Shown one piece after another: positions 44,974-53,671 of a stretch of 64,000 nucleotides of DNA (its first letter is position 1; each line of letters starts with the position of its first letter). The stretch is from Chitinophaga silvatica. GTDB taxonomy: Bacteria > Bacteroidota > Bacteroidia > Chitinophagales > Chitinophagaceae. The notes under the pieces were generated by a model. It had not been told where the DNA came from, did no database searches, and worked only from the letters and a program-made list of their open reading frames with translations. The stretch lies in contig NZ_QPMM01000001.1 in NCBI RefSeq assembly GCF_003419895.1, positions 744,001 through 808,000 of the forward strand, written 5' to 3'. A program made the translations under genes and the position numbers.

Positions 44974-47900
44974 TTAGAAAGATGCCTTCAGGCCCACAGA
45001 TATACTTCGTGGAGGAATGGCGCTGCCATATTCCGGATCTTGCAGGTCTTTGGTTGCTTTATAGATGGTGCAAATATTATCGAGGTATAAGTTGAGTACT
45101 AGTTGTTTGAGAAATTTACTTTGCGTCAAACCCAATGAATATTGTAAACTGATATCTTTCAGACGGATTATATCAGCTTTGTCTACCAGCACTGCGGATT
45201 GCAAATAGAATTCATCTCGATAACTGTTTGCAGGGTAAGACATTGCTGGTATGTAAGTGCTTTCCTCATCACCTGGTTGTTGCCAGCGTTTTGAAAAGTC
45301 ACTGTGTCCATTCCAATTTTGAAATAATGCCGTGTAGTTGATTGAATTTCGTCTGAAGTAGTGACCTAGTTTATAAGTAATGCTGCTGCTAAGGCTCCAA
45401 TTTCTATAACTTAACATAGGCCGAAAAGCACCATACACAGGAGGTAGTGATCTTCCGGAATACACTAGATCATCCAATGTACTTTTACTGCGTATCGCGG
45501 AATAATCCTTACTGATCTTTCCGGACAACCAGCCACGAGGATCTCCCTGATTGTCTAATCCTTCCCATCGATAACTCAATAGTGCATCAGTTGGTTTTCC
45601 TTCAATGGGATTTATACCAGATCCCATATAACTGATGGCCTTTGAGTACCTGTATTGGTACTTAGTTATTTTGTTATTGTTGTAGCTAAAAAGTAAATTG
45701 GTTTCAAGCCTCCACTGATTTATATCTATCACCTTAGCGGTAAGTGAAATATCAATACCATTCCCCTTAATACTTGCACTATTGATATCAATACTTGTAA
45801 CTCCGGTGGTGGGATCAAGCGGAGCGTTGCCAATCAAATCGATGCTGTTCTTTATATAGTAGTCGATGCTGCCCGATAATAGGCTGTTTTTAGTTTTAAA
45901 GTCTATGCCGATATTGGTTGTAGCAGTTTTTTCCCAACGCAAATTAGGGTTGGGTGGCGTTGTGATAGTAGCGTAAGGCTCATTAATCAGGTAATTTGTT
46001 CCAGCGGGATTATAACTGATGATAGTCAGGGCTGAAAGTTTGTTGCTGGTATTTCCTGCATACCCATAAGTTAACCTTACCGCTAAAGTTGGGAGTACGG
46101 TGGAAGTATAGAATTTCTCTTGTGAGATATTCCATCTTAAGCCAGTAGACCATAGTGGTGTACCTTTTTGATTGCTTCTGACGCCGAACAAGTTGCTGGC
46201 ATCTTTTCTGGCGCTTGCAGAAATAACATATTTGCCATCATATGTGTAAGAGGCATTTGCATAGTACGATGTAAAGCGGTACATAAACCTATTGAAATCT
46301 TGCGGGTTATAAACTTGTTGGTCACCTTTCAGATTCATATATGTAGGTAGATAACTGACATAATCTACATTAGAAGCAGTCAATAGGTTGGGGTCATAGC
46401 CATAAGACCTGCTGTTGTTTGAAACTGTTTGAGATTGTCTTATTTCCATACCGGCAATAGCTGAAATCTGACTTTTATTCCATGATCTGTTGTAATTGAG
46501 TTGCACTCTACCGGAATGGGTAGTTAAGGTTTCTGTGCTTTGATCTATAATTCCGCCTAACGGTATACCGTATACGATACTGCTACCTGTTATCTGTGTA
46601 AACAGATTTGTCAGGTTACGACTATAATATGTGTCAGAATTACTCATGTTCCACAAGGAACTTGTCTGGCGCTCATACTGGTAATTAACTTGTGCGGATA
46701 GTCCTTCTGAAATGGAATAAGAAGCCGCAGCTTTCATCCGTAGTCCATTTAAATCGGTGTAATTATCGGACTGTTGTAAGTCTTTTAGTGGGTAATAACG
46801 CCAATCTTGAAGTTTTCCATGTCCTACAGTGTCTATGAAGGCAAAACGATAATCTTTTACAATCGGTAGTGGATTTCCATTAGCATCAGCAACTTCGGCA
46901 TATGGGTAGTACTTGGTTTTGTCTGCACCAGGTGTTACCATGTTTAAGTTATTATTATTGACCGTTTTGCTATAGGCGTATTGCAATCCTAGTGTTAATT
47001 CTAATTTCTTGGTGATTCGAAATGTGTTTTCAGAAAGAAGTGTAAGTCTACGTATGTTATTACGCACCAGATTACTTTGCTGATCGTCAAATCCAGCGCT
47101 GAAATAGTAGTTTACATTATTAGTACCACCCCGCATGCTCATTGCATACTGCTTGGAAGCAGCGGTTCTGTAGAAATATCGCTGAAAGTCTTTACGAATA
47201 TCATTTCCTCGAAGCGCATCAATACTTTTTGTTGCTTGATCATGTGTGATAAAACCGTCCGCTTCTTGCTGTAATAGCTCAACAACAGGTGAAATAGGAG
47301 GCCGAGTATAGGAGTTATTTAGTTGGCCGCTATAGTAACCTTTCTGGAAAAGTGTTTTTTCAACATCAATGAAATCGCTTGCGGAAATAGAATTATCCCT
47401 GTATAAGTCTGGCTTTTCTGTGAAGGTGACGTTAGAGGTTATATCTATTCGTTGTGATTGGTTGTATTTGCCTTTCTTTGTTGTGATTACCAATACTCCA
47501 TTTGCGGCTCTGGCACCGTATATTGAGGACGCAGCGGCATCTTTAAGTAATGTGATGGAAGCGATATCGTTAGGATTAATTTGATTCATATCCCCCTCTA
47601 CAATGAAGTTGTCAACAACGATTAGCGGTGAGTTGTTTCCGAATAAAGTGCTTCTTCCTCGAAATAGTAACTCTTGTCCTTTATTCCGATGATCAAACAG
47701 AATTGTGCTACTGCCATCAAGTTTTGATAACCAATCACCGCTTATCCTTCTGTCCAATACGCTCTGATTTATATTCTCAAAAGCTCCGGTAGCGCGTTCC
47801 GTTGGGATCAACTGGTATCCCGTTGAGTTGATTACTACCTCCTTTAATCCGGTTTGTGATGGAAGAAGGCGGATGGTATTATCCGTATTGGTTAGATTAT

Positions 47901-48186
47901 TAACCGGGATTTTTAAAGTATTGTAGCCAAGAAAGGAAAACACGATGGTGTCACCTGAAGTAGCTTTGTTGATATTGAAGAAGCCTTCTTTGCTTGTTCT
48001 TGTCTTATAAGGAGCAATTGTGTAGTAAACAGAGGCTCCTTGAATGTTTTGGCCAGTAATATGATCAACTAATTTACCATTGATCTTAATGGGTATGTCC
48101 TGGGCGGAACCTACCTGCTGTATCAGTAAGGAAAGGAGGATAAGGTATCCGCTATTAAATCGTGTTATTGTTCTTAGTATGTTCAT
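44974..48186 (-). CDS. SusC-family TonB-dependent receptor (second set, no STN)
   Basis: The 1070-aa protein has a signal peptide (LSLLIQQVGSAQ) and a carboxypeptidase-regulatory-like domain (NGKLVDHITGQNIQGASVYY). The TonB plug contains NNSPLIVVDNFIVEGD and KDAAASSIYGARAANG, and the barrel ends in SVGLKASF. Unlike the receptor at 17805 it has no STN domain and no sigma/FecR partner. A TlpA-type thioredoxin gene lies 30 bp upstream in the same operon. Confidence 0.93.
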   Translation of the reverse strand: MNILRTITRFNSGYLILLSLLIQQVGSAQDIPIKINGKLVDHITGQNIQGASVYYTIAPYKTRTSKEGFFNINKATSGDTIVFSFLGYNTLKIPVNNLTNTDNTIRLLPSQTGLKEVVINSTGYQLIPTERATGAFENINQSVLDRRISGDWLSKLDGSSTILFDHRNKGQELLFRGRSTLFGNNSPLIVVDNFIVEGDMNQINPNDIASITLLKDAAASSIYGARAANGVLVITTKKGKYNQSQRIDITSNVTFTEKPDLYRDNSISASDFIDVEKTLFQKGYYSGQLNNSYTRPPISPVVELLQQEADGFITHDQATKSIDALRGNDIRKDFQRYFYRTAASKQYAMSMRGGTNNVNYYFSAGFDDQQSNLVRNNIRRLTLLSENTFRITKKLELTLGLQYAYSKTVNNNNLNMVTPGADKTKYYPYAEVADANGNPLPIVKDYRFAFIDTVGHGKLQDWRYYPLKDLQQSDNYTDLNGLRMKAAASYSISEGLSAQVNYQYERQTSSLWNMSNSDTYYSRNLTNLFTQITGSSIVYGIPLGGIIDQSTETLTTHSGRVQLNYNRSWNKSQISAIAGMEIRQSQTVSNNSRSYGYDPNLLTASNVDYVSYLPTYMNLKGDQQVYNPQDFNRFMYRFTSYYANASYTYDGKYVISASARKDASNLFGVRSNQKGTPLWSTGLRWNISQEKFYTSTVLPTLAVRLTYGYAGNTSNKLSALTIISYNPAGTNYLINEPYATITTPPNPNLRWEKTATTNIGIDFKTKNSLLSGSIDYYIKNSIDLIGNAPLDPTTGVTSIDINSASIKGNGIDISLTAKVIDINQWRLETNLLFSYNNNKITKYQYRYSKAISYMGSGINPIEGKPTDALLSYRWEGLDNQGDPRGWLSGKISKDYSAIRSKSTLDDLVYSGRSLPPVYGAFRPMLSYRNWSLSSSITYKLGHYFRRNSINYTALFQNWNGHSDFSKRWQQPGDEESTYIPAMSYPANSYRDEFYLQSAVLVDKADIIRLKDISLQYSLGLTQSKFLKQLVLNLYLDNICTIYKATKDLQDPEYGSAIPPRSISVGLKASF

Positions 48187-48216
48187 GATCGTGGAGTTTT
48201 GGTTGGTGGTTGATTC

Positions 48217-49488
48217 TTACAAAACGGGTTGGTCTGTGATGATCAGCATATCGATAGATCGTATTTCTTCTGTTAGTGTAAAGCCGTAGTCAGCGAAGGC
48301 AGCTTTTAAAGCGTGGATGCTTCTATGAGGAATATTTATTTCGATATTTTGCACCTTACATATTCCGCTGGAATCAATGATGGGTGGGATTCCCTGTACA
48401 TTGTTAAGTTGATATAGTAATGCACTAACGGTGCTACCGGTTACATGAAGATCATTGCCTGTAGTATCAGAGGTCTTATTATTTGAATGATGAATTTGTA
48501 ATGCAGGTATAATCTGTCTTAAAATCAGGCAGGATACTGGAATACTCTTTATCGTTGCTGATATGTGTAGATAACGATTTAAATCCTGTATCATATAGGT
48601 TTGTAACTCGCTCCTGGTAGTAGTTAATGGGCAACGTAGCTCATAGCAATGTGCATACTTTCGTTCCCAATCATATTTGTATCCCTGATCCGGAGTATAT
48701 AAATATCTTCCCGGATTTGCCAGGTTTAATATAACCTGATTACGGGGGAAATTTATTAACCTGTTAAATGCCATTAAGTACAACTCTACTACAGACCAAT
48801 TGGTAGCATATCTACGTATCGTTTGATGTGAGCTATCGATATCGATACCTGATTTGGTTACAAGCCCTACACCGTAGCCGGTAATTGTGCTGTAATAAGT
48901 AGGTGCCTCCGGGAATAAGGGAATATCCGGTTTTAAGAACGGAAGAGAATAGTCGCGAATTTTATCTGTTTTCTGGGGAAGGTTAATTTCATTACCAGAA
49001 AGTACACTACGTATATTCTCAGCCGTTAAATATTCCGAATATGTAAATGAGATAACCTTCCCTGTTTTGTCTATCCAAACAAGATGCGGGATTGTTGCAT
49101 AGGGAAAGTACTTATGCAGCAAGCTGTCATCGGTTATGGTAGGAAGGGGAGGGCGTTGGACTACGGTTTTAGAATAGAACTTCTTTACTACACTTTTTTT
49201 TTCGCTGGTAACCGAGATTATTTGAATCTGATCACCAAAGAGCTTTTGAAGACTATCCAGTTTACTGAGGCCAGCTATGCAACTACTGCAGTTCGTTGCC
49301 CAGAAATCTAGTATAACTAGTTTCCCTTTATAGTTATCAAGCGATATTTTGCCCCCTGGAATGTTTACGGTGGCGGATGTGGTGATGCTTGGTAGATAAT
49401 CTCCGATCCTCAGGGCGGTTATATTGGGTAGGCCGGAATGGGCGAGGCATGGCAATAGCAGCCCTATCAAGAAAAATATTCTTTTCAT
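48217..49488 (-). CDS. TlpA-type thioredoxin with C-terminal DUF3738/STN-like extension
   Basis: The 423-aa protein has a signal peptide (MKRIFFLIGLLLPCLAHSG). A TlpA thioredoxin domain has WATNCSSC with Cys67 and Cys70. The C-terminal half (about 200-423) reads like the DUF3738/TIGR03435-type region, including CPLTTTRSELQTYMIQDLNRYL and a final FADYGFTLTEEIRSIDMLII. That end region also resembles an STN fold. It is the first gene of the TlpA-SusC-SusD operon. It may provide the N-terminal signalling-type domain that the SusC here lacks; this is inferred. Confidence 0.78.
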   Translation of the reverse strand: MKRIFFLIGLLLPCLAHSGLPNITALRIGDYLPSITTSATVNIPGGKISLDNYKGKLVILDFWATNCSSCIAGLSKLDSLQKLFGDQIQIISVTSEKKSVVKKFYSKTVVQRPPLPTITDDSLLHKYFPYATIPHLVWIDKTGKVISFTYSEYLTAENIRSVLSGNEINLPQKTDKIRDYSLPFLKPDIPLFPEAPTYYSTITGYGVGLVTKSGIDIDSSHQTIRRYATNWSVVELYLMAFNRLINFPRNQVILNLANPGRYLYTPDQGYKYDWERKYAHCYELRCPLTTTRSELQTYMIQDLNRYLHISATIKSIPVSCLILRQIIPALQIHHSNNKTSDTTGNDLHVTGSTVSALLYQLNNVQGIPPIIDSSGICKVQNIEINIPHRSIHALKAAFADYGFTLTEEIRSIDMLIITDQPVL

Positions 49489-49573
49489 GATAAAGAGTTT
49501 TAAGCGTTATGAATTGGTTTTAAGTTGTCCTGGTGTGGTCTAAATATTTGAAGTTTAATGAAATGCGTAGTAA

Positions 49574-49599
49574 GCCCATGTGAATAGATATTCACGGGC
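49574..49599. promoter_or_regulatory. Palindrome upstream of the TlpA-SusC-SusD operon
   Basis: GTGAATA-GA-TATTCAC is a perfect palindrome extended by GCCC/GGGC with a 2-nt bulge. It lies about 85 bp upstream of the operon start on the minus strand. It could be an operator or a leader hairpin. Confidence 0.35.
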
Positions 49600-49704
49600 T
49601 GCCTTATCTTTTCTCAATCGAAAGCGAAAAAAAATAAGTATCCAGATTAGTTGGTGCGAGATTATTTACTAAGAAGGAATTTGCAGGGAGGGCAAAAAAA
49701 AAGC

Positions 49705-49850
49705 GTGGGGCAGTCTCCCTCTCCGGCTCTACTGGGCTACGACACCCGCACACCGAATATAGAAGACGCCCACGCGGTAGCGTGAGCGTTTTACTCAGGA
49801 TTCGGGTGTGCGCAATTCAAGGTCGTAGTTTGTAGAGCGCCGAAACGAAA
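49705..49850. ncRNA. Long imperfect hairpin region, candidate structured RNA or element end
   Basis: Nested pairings are visible: GGCTCTAC (49725) with GTAGAGCGCC (49831), CTACGAC with GTCGTAG, GCACACCGAAT (49749) with ATTCGGGTGTGC (49799), and an inner ACGCCCACGC/GCGTGAGCGT stem around GGTA. Together they form one rod of about 115 nt. The stretch is clearly GC-richer than its surroundings and lacks a good ORF. It could be a noncoding RNA or a remnant of a mobile element. The strand is not determined and no known family was recognised. Confidence 0.45.
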
Positions 49851-50001
49851 GCAAATCGCTAAATATCATCTAGTTATAATATCGCAAAATACAACATCAA
49901 GATGTATTTTCAAATACTATGCTGTCTATAAATTTATTATTGAAATCTGTTATCATTTTTGAATCGTAATTGTATTTCATAGTAAAGATAAGAAAAATTT
50001 C

Positions 50002-50029
50002 ATTTCACCCCACAATCGTGGGGTGAAAT
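50002..50029. promoter_or_regulatory. Perfect 12-bp inverted repeat upstream of XRE gene
   Basis: ATTTCACCCCAC and GTGGGGTGAAAT surround AATC, 28 bp before the start of the HTH gene at 50058, and are followed by ATTTTTT. It could be an autoregulatory operator or a terminator for an upstream RNA such as the structured region at 49705-49850. Confidence 0.5.
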
Positions 50030-50057
50030 ATTTTTTCAAAAGAGCCATTTTCCAACA

Positions 50058-50393
50058 ATGGAAAAAAACAAAGAATTTTACACATATAGGTTGGGGTTAG
50101 GTTTAACGAAATGGCTTGATAATAATAAGAAAAAGGCAAAGGAAAATAAACTGAATGGGGTTGAAGACCTAAACCTGGTCAAAAGTGAAGCAGATCTTGT
50201 TGCATCCTCAGGTGTAGCAAAAAATGCAGTTACCCTTATAAAGCAAGGCCAACGTAACCCTGAGTATTCGACATTAGAGTATATCGCTGAAGCTTTAGGC
50301 GTTCCGTTAAGTACGTTTATTCATTACTGTGAAAGTATTTCTGATGAGGAAGTTTTTGAACAACTAAGAAAAGTGACTAAAAGAAAGAGATAG
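50058..50393 (+). CDS. XRE-family helix-turn-helix regulator
   Basis: The 111-aa protein has a Cro/CI-type HTH at about residues 45-95, with SEADLVASSGVAKNAVTLIKQG and STLEYIAEALGVPLSTFI. The N-terminal 40 residues are charged. The gene has a strong palindrome just upstream that may be its operator. It is followed by a small lipoprotein gene in the same direction. It might be the immunity-type repressor of the element; that is inference. Confidence 0.82.
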   Translation: MEKNKEFYTYRLGLGLTKWLDNNKKKAKENKLNGVEDLNLVKSEADLVASSGVAKNAVTLIKQGQRNPEYSTLEYIAEALGVPLSTFIHYCESISDEEVFEQLRKVTKRKR

Positions 50394-50458
50394 ATTTGTA
50401 AATTAGTACTGTTAGCCAGAATTCCCTTGATTTTTTTGTAACCTTAAATAACCATGAT

Positions 50459-50998
50459 ATGAAAGCGCTATCGATCCTAGTACTAGGTTTATTTCTTGTT
50501 TCATGCGGTTCTAAGAAGTTAAGCAGAGAAAAGGCCGCTGAATTAATTCAAGCTAGATATCCATATACCATCGACTGGAATATTTATACAGCAAACCCGG
50601 AAGAGGCTGCAAAGCTTATTGATACCGACTTAGAGAAGGAGGGGTTTGTAACTGTCAAGCATAAAGTAAGTTATGAAGAATTAGGATCTCCAATTGTTAC
50701 ATTTACAGATAAATCCAAACCATTTCTACTGGAAACATCGGAAAAGGATAAGAAGATTCATATGCAGAGGGTGAAGTTGGCAGAACAACACTTCGATGCG
50801 ATTACTGGTATGCGGTTGTTAAAAAATGACACCAAAGCAATTGTTGAATATACTTTAGTGTATAAAAATGTATCTCCGTTTGTTCCAATTTCTACTTTGA
50901 AAATAGAACCTAAACTTAATAGAAAAGCTTATTTCGCTCTCTATGATGATGGCTGGAGGATAGTAGAACAACCAGACCTGGATTTTATGATAGAATAA
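50459..50998 (+). CDS. Hypothetical lipoprotein
   Basis: The 179-aa protein has a lipoprotein signal peptide with Cys16 (FLVSCGSKK). The mature part is mixed alpha/beta with no recognised domain (AAELIQARYPYTIDWNIYT...YDDGWRIVEQPDL). The ending resembles small secreted proteins with a steroid-delta-isomerase-like strand, but this is weak. It lies 65 bp after the XRE gene and is followed by a terminator. Confidence 0.65.
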   Translation: MKALSILVLGLFLVSCGSKKLSREKAAELIQARYPYTIDWNIYTANPEEAAKLIDTDLEKEGFVTVKHKVSYEELGSPIVTFTDKSKPFLLETSEKDKKIHMQRVKLAEQHFDAITGMRLLKNDTKAIVEYTLVYKNVSPFVPISTLKIEPKLNRKAYFALYDDGWRIVEQPDLDFMIE

Positions 50999-51001
50999 AA
51001 G

Positions 51002-51037
51002 AAAGGCTTTGTGCAAGAATGCACGTTGCCTTTTTTA
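51002..51037 (+). terminator. Intrinsic terminator
   Basis: AAGGC-TTT-GTGCA and TGCAC-GTT-GCCTT form an interrupted stem with loop AGAA, followed by TTTTTT. It ends the lipoprotein transcript. A decayed version of the same sequence (AAGGCTTGAG...ACGTTGCCTT) occurs around 51158-51186. Confidence 0.7.
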
Positions 51038-51214
51038 CACCCTAGAACGATCACTATACACCATAACTGTGGATTTGTGATTTAAACAATGGACAAAAGA
51101 CCGTTGCAGTACTTAATGCTGCATATTTGAAGTAGTCTAAAAAAATAATTAAAATGAAGGCTTGAGTAAGACTAAACGTTGCCTTATTCTTTATGTATGT
51201 CCTAACCCCTATTC

Positions 51215-51571
51215 TTAAAGTATTTGATCCTGTAATGGCCGTAGGTGGACAGGGATATCAATGTCTTCATCACTGACGACCAAACATTTATAATAGCCTT
51301 CAATGTCTCTTTGGTTAGCGTGATAAATTTTACCAGTTTTCAACTCATTGAAGTAAGATTGTTCAAAATTTCGATGGGCCTTCACCAATAACTTACTTCC
51401 ATTCAGGAAAGAGATTATATAGATGTTAGGCTTTGGACCAATCTTCTCTTCAGCTATTTTCTGAGCATACACATAAGTGCCTTCAAAAATAAATGGTGGA
51501 TACCTGTCTTGCCGCGCTTTGAGAAAGTGAGTACACTTTTCAATAATTTGCATCTTTGAGTAGGTAAGCAT
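51215..51571 (-). CDS. Hypothetical protein, last gene of the HEPN/SymE operon
   Basis: This 118-aa soluble protein is not recognised. It contains FIFEGTYVYAQKIAEEKIG and ends in DIPVHLRPLQDQIL. A second Met at residue 7 (MQIIEKC) is an alternative start. It follows the second SymE-like gene by 23 bp on the same strand, so it is probably co-transcribed. It could be an additional component of the predicted toxin-antitoxin unit. Confidence 0.55.
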   Translation of the reverse strand: MLTYSKMQIIEKCTHFLKARQDRYPPFIFEGTYVYAQKIAEEKIGPKPNIYIISFLNGSKLLVKAHRNFEQSYFNELKTGKIYHANQRDIEGYYKCLVVSDEDIDIPVHLRPLQDQIL

Positions 51572-51594
51572 CTGTTAAGTCTTATTTAGGTTAA

Positions 51595-51849
51595 TCAATG
51601 GTTTGATACCTTATTGAGGTGTCTTAAATATATCCTGGCCTGCCGCTTAGTATTGGGTATGGGATTGGCTGGTAGAAGCGTCAGTTTTCCAGGTGTTATA
51701 CGAATACGTAGTTTGTCATCTGGACTAATCCCGGCGGCTTTCAGCCATTTTCCTGATAGTATAATCTGAGGTATATTCATTCCCGAACCATTGCCACTGA
51801 TAGTCCGCCAAGTGACATGGATAATTGAATCGAAGTGCGATGTTTTCAT
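51595..51849 (-). CDS. SymE-like protein (AbrB-fold), second copy
   Basis: The 84-aa protein contains the SymE/SpoVT-AbrB pattern IPQIILSGKWLKAAGISPDDKL followed by a short strand with PGKLTLLP. SymE-like proteins in Bacteroidota resemble AbrB-type DNA-binding antitoxins although Escherichia coli SymE is a toxin. Its start overlaps the stop of the first SymE-like gene by 4 bases (ATGA), which suggests translational coupling. Confidence 0.72.
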   Translation of the reverse strand: MKTSHFDSIIHVTWRTISGNGSGMNIPQIILSGKWLKAAGISPDDKLRIRITPGKLTLLPANPIPNTKRQARIYLRHLNKVSNH

Positions 51850-52070
51850 TTGATATCGTTTTGATTAACGGAGATACCTTTTCCTTGGGTGTCCAATTTG
51901 GTTATACGTAAATAATTACGAGATACTATAATAGAAATATTGTCACCAGCGTGAAAGCCCGCCTTTGCTAACCATTGCCCAGAGAGGTTAAGCCAGGGAA
52001 CTTCGACTGGTTCTATTAATCGCGGAACTATTTTTGTGTGGAGTTTTGCGTTTCTGATATTTGATTTCAT
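51846..52070 (-). CDS. SymE-like protein (AbrB-fold), first copy
   Basis: The 74-aa protein shows the same fold pattern, VPWLNLSGQWLAKAGFHAGD, followed by ISIIVSRNYLRITK. It is coupled to both neighbours by ATGA overlaps: its start overlaps the HEPN-type gene and its stop overlaps the second SymE-like gene. Two different AbrB-fold proteins could form heterodimers. Role as toxin, antitoxin or regulator is open. Confidence 0.72.
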   Translation of the reverse strand: MKSNIRNAKLHTKIVPRLIEPVEVPWLNLSGQWLAKAGFHAGDNISIIVSRNYLRITKLDTQGKGISVNQNDIK

Positions 52071-53239
52071 AATTGAGTATTTTGGTTGACCAGGTAAGTA
52101 GAAGATGATAATTCCCCAATTTGGCTGATTGATTCCTGGAAGGTTCTGGTAGTCATTTCTATGAATTCAGTTACTTTCCTGAACATTAGCGCTAACTGAT
52201 CATCGGAGATAACGAGTGGGTTTTCCTTTATGTATCTTGACCCTGAATATGCCCTGTTTAGCAAACTAAAAGATTCGTCTACTGTGAAGTCCTCAGTATG
52301 AAAGATGTTGACCATATCTTCTGTAAGGAACAGCGATAGCCGCAGGTGAGTGATGAGATTATGTTTACTTACTGTAATTCCAATAATTGATAATGATAAC
52401 GCCCTTATGGTATGCTCTACTGCTTGATGTAGACAGAATGCTGAAAGTTCATTGTGTTTTGCTACCTCAAAATTTCTGGCCCCTTGTATGAACCCCGGTA
52501 CTACTGAACTAATACGTTCAAATTTCTTTATTGCATTTTGTTTTACATTATCAATAGAATAGATAGTAGGTAATGGAAGAGTTGTGTTGTTTGCATCATA
52601 CTTTATAGCATCTTGAAAGATTACCCGGTTAAAGAAAATATTACCTTCTTTCCATAAGCTGTATGCTTCTTTAGCGGATCTGACCAGAACATGCAATGGC
52701 CAATCTGCAGGTAACAAGTCGTCTATTATTTTGTAAATCTGCTCATGAGTTATCCCAAAAGTTTGGTGAGTTAGTACCAGAATAGAAGCTCTGTAATCTA
52801 TACGAGAATGGTATTTTATAAGTATGATTTTATCTATTTCGGGTATTTGACTTCCGATATATTTTAATATATCAAGAATGTAATTTTCATCCGTGTAGTC
52901 TTCCTGTGATCTGTATGGTTTGAATACCGGTAGCGTCTTTTGAATATAGCTGATCTTGCCTGTTCTTCTATGTTCATTGATTAGATAGCTGGCCTCAATT
53001 AACCGTTCTAACAATTCATAGAAGTGTGCCATATCATCTCGCTCCTTGGCAGATAAACCATTGAAGTAACTCCCGGTAATAGTTGACCTGAGCATTTCCC
53101 AAAGACAATACCTACTGCCGTATAAATGATCATGATCAAAGAAATCTTCTAAAACAGACAATGGATTTTCAATTTCATTTGAATTGAGTTTAAAAGGCTG
53201 GTTTAACCAATCAGGCCATTTTTCGGTTCTGTCAAACAT
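52067..53239 (-). CDS. HEPN-domain protein with N-terminal nucleotidyltransferase-like region
   Basis: The 390-aa protein has a C-terminal helical region of HEPN type (about 255-365), with SAFCLHQAVEHTIRALSL and, later, LLNRAYSGSRYIKENP. The middle region (about 130-230), with IILIKYHSRIDYRASILVLTHQ and GNIFFNRVIFQDA, resembles the degenerate nucleotidyltransferase part of MNT-HEPN proteins found in Bacteroidota elements. HEPN proteins are often RNases. A full Rx4-6H motif was not found with certainty. It heads the operon with two SymE-like genes, which are translationally coupled. Confidence 0.68.
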   Translation of the reverse strand: MFDRTEKWPDWLNQPFKLNSNEIENPLSVLEDFFDHDHLYGSRYCLWEMLRSTITGSYFNGLSAKERDDMAHFYELLERLIEASYLINEHRRTGKISYIQKTLPVFKPYRSQEDYTDENYILDILKYIGSQIPEIDKIILIKYHSRIDYRASILVLTHQTFGITHEQIYKIIDDLLPADWPLHVLVRSAKEAYSLWKEGNIFFNRVIFQDAIKYDANNTTLPLPTIYSIDNVKQNAIKKFERISSVVPGFIQGARNFEVAKHNELSAFCLHQAVEHTIRALSLSIIGITVSKHNLITHLRLSLFLTEDMVNIFHTEDFTVDESFSLLNRAYSGSRYIKENPLVISDDQLALMFRKVTEFIEMTTRTFQESISQIGELSSSTYLVNQNTQL

Positions 53240-53313
53240 AAATTTTTGTTTTAACTTAAAGTGATTACAGCTATTTTGGGAATAAGCCGATATTTAATGG
53301 TTGCTTATTTAAA

Positions 53314-53619
53314 TTATTCGGAAAATAGGTTTCCGCTGAAAGGCTTTGTAGATGAAGCCTTTTCCACTTCCTTATGTAACATCTTCAATGTTACATTTAA
53401 GTACTTGCTAAATACAAGTAGTTGTAATTTTTCCTCCTCAGAAATTTCTTCTCTTTCCTGGGAGTATGCTGTCATATTGTTTATCATTCCTTCCACAGTT
53501 TCCGGTGGGAAAATAATAAACAAAGAATTAAACATTTCCCAGGATTTTCGTTGCCGTTTATCCTCTGGTTGCTGAAGGAATAATTCAAGTAGTAAAAACA
53601 ATTTTTTAATCTTCTCCAT
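53314..53619 (-). CDS. Small helical hypothetical protein
   Basis: The 101-aa protein is highly helical and acidic in the middle (MTAYSQEREEISEEEKLQLL), without signal peptide. It lies 74 bp upstream of the HEPN-type gene on the same strand and may be the first gene of that operon. No family was recognised. Confidence 0.5.
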   Translation of the reverse strand: MEKIKKLFLLLELFLQQPEDKRQRKSWEMFNSLFIIFPPETVEGMINNMTAYSQEREEISEEEKLQLLVFSKYLNVTLKMLHKEVEKASSTKPFSGNLFSE

Positions 53620-53638
53620 ATAGTCTGCGTTTTTTTGA

Positions 53639-53671
53639 GGGCATAGGTATGCCCCAACGGCTTTAAGCCGA
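53639..53671. promoter_or_regulatory. Paired short palindromes upstream of the minus-strand operon
   Basis: GGGCATA-GG-TATGCCC (53639-53654) and CGGCT-TTA-AGCCG (53659-53671) lie next to each other about 20 bp upstream of the start at 53619. They sit between the two divergent operons and could be operator sites. The rest of the 460-bp gap up to 54081 shows nothing recognisable and should contain the tra promoter. Confidence 0.35.

Noticed and set aside
51158..51186. Second terminator-like sequence after 51037
   Set aside because: It resembles the terminator at 51002-51037 but its arms pair poorly, so it looks like a decayed copy and is not called as an active terminator.
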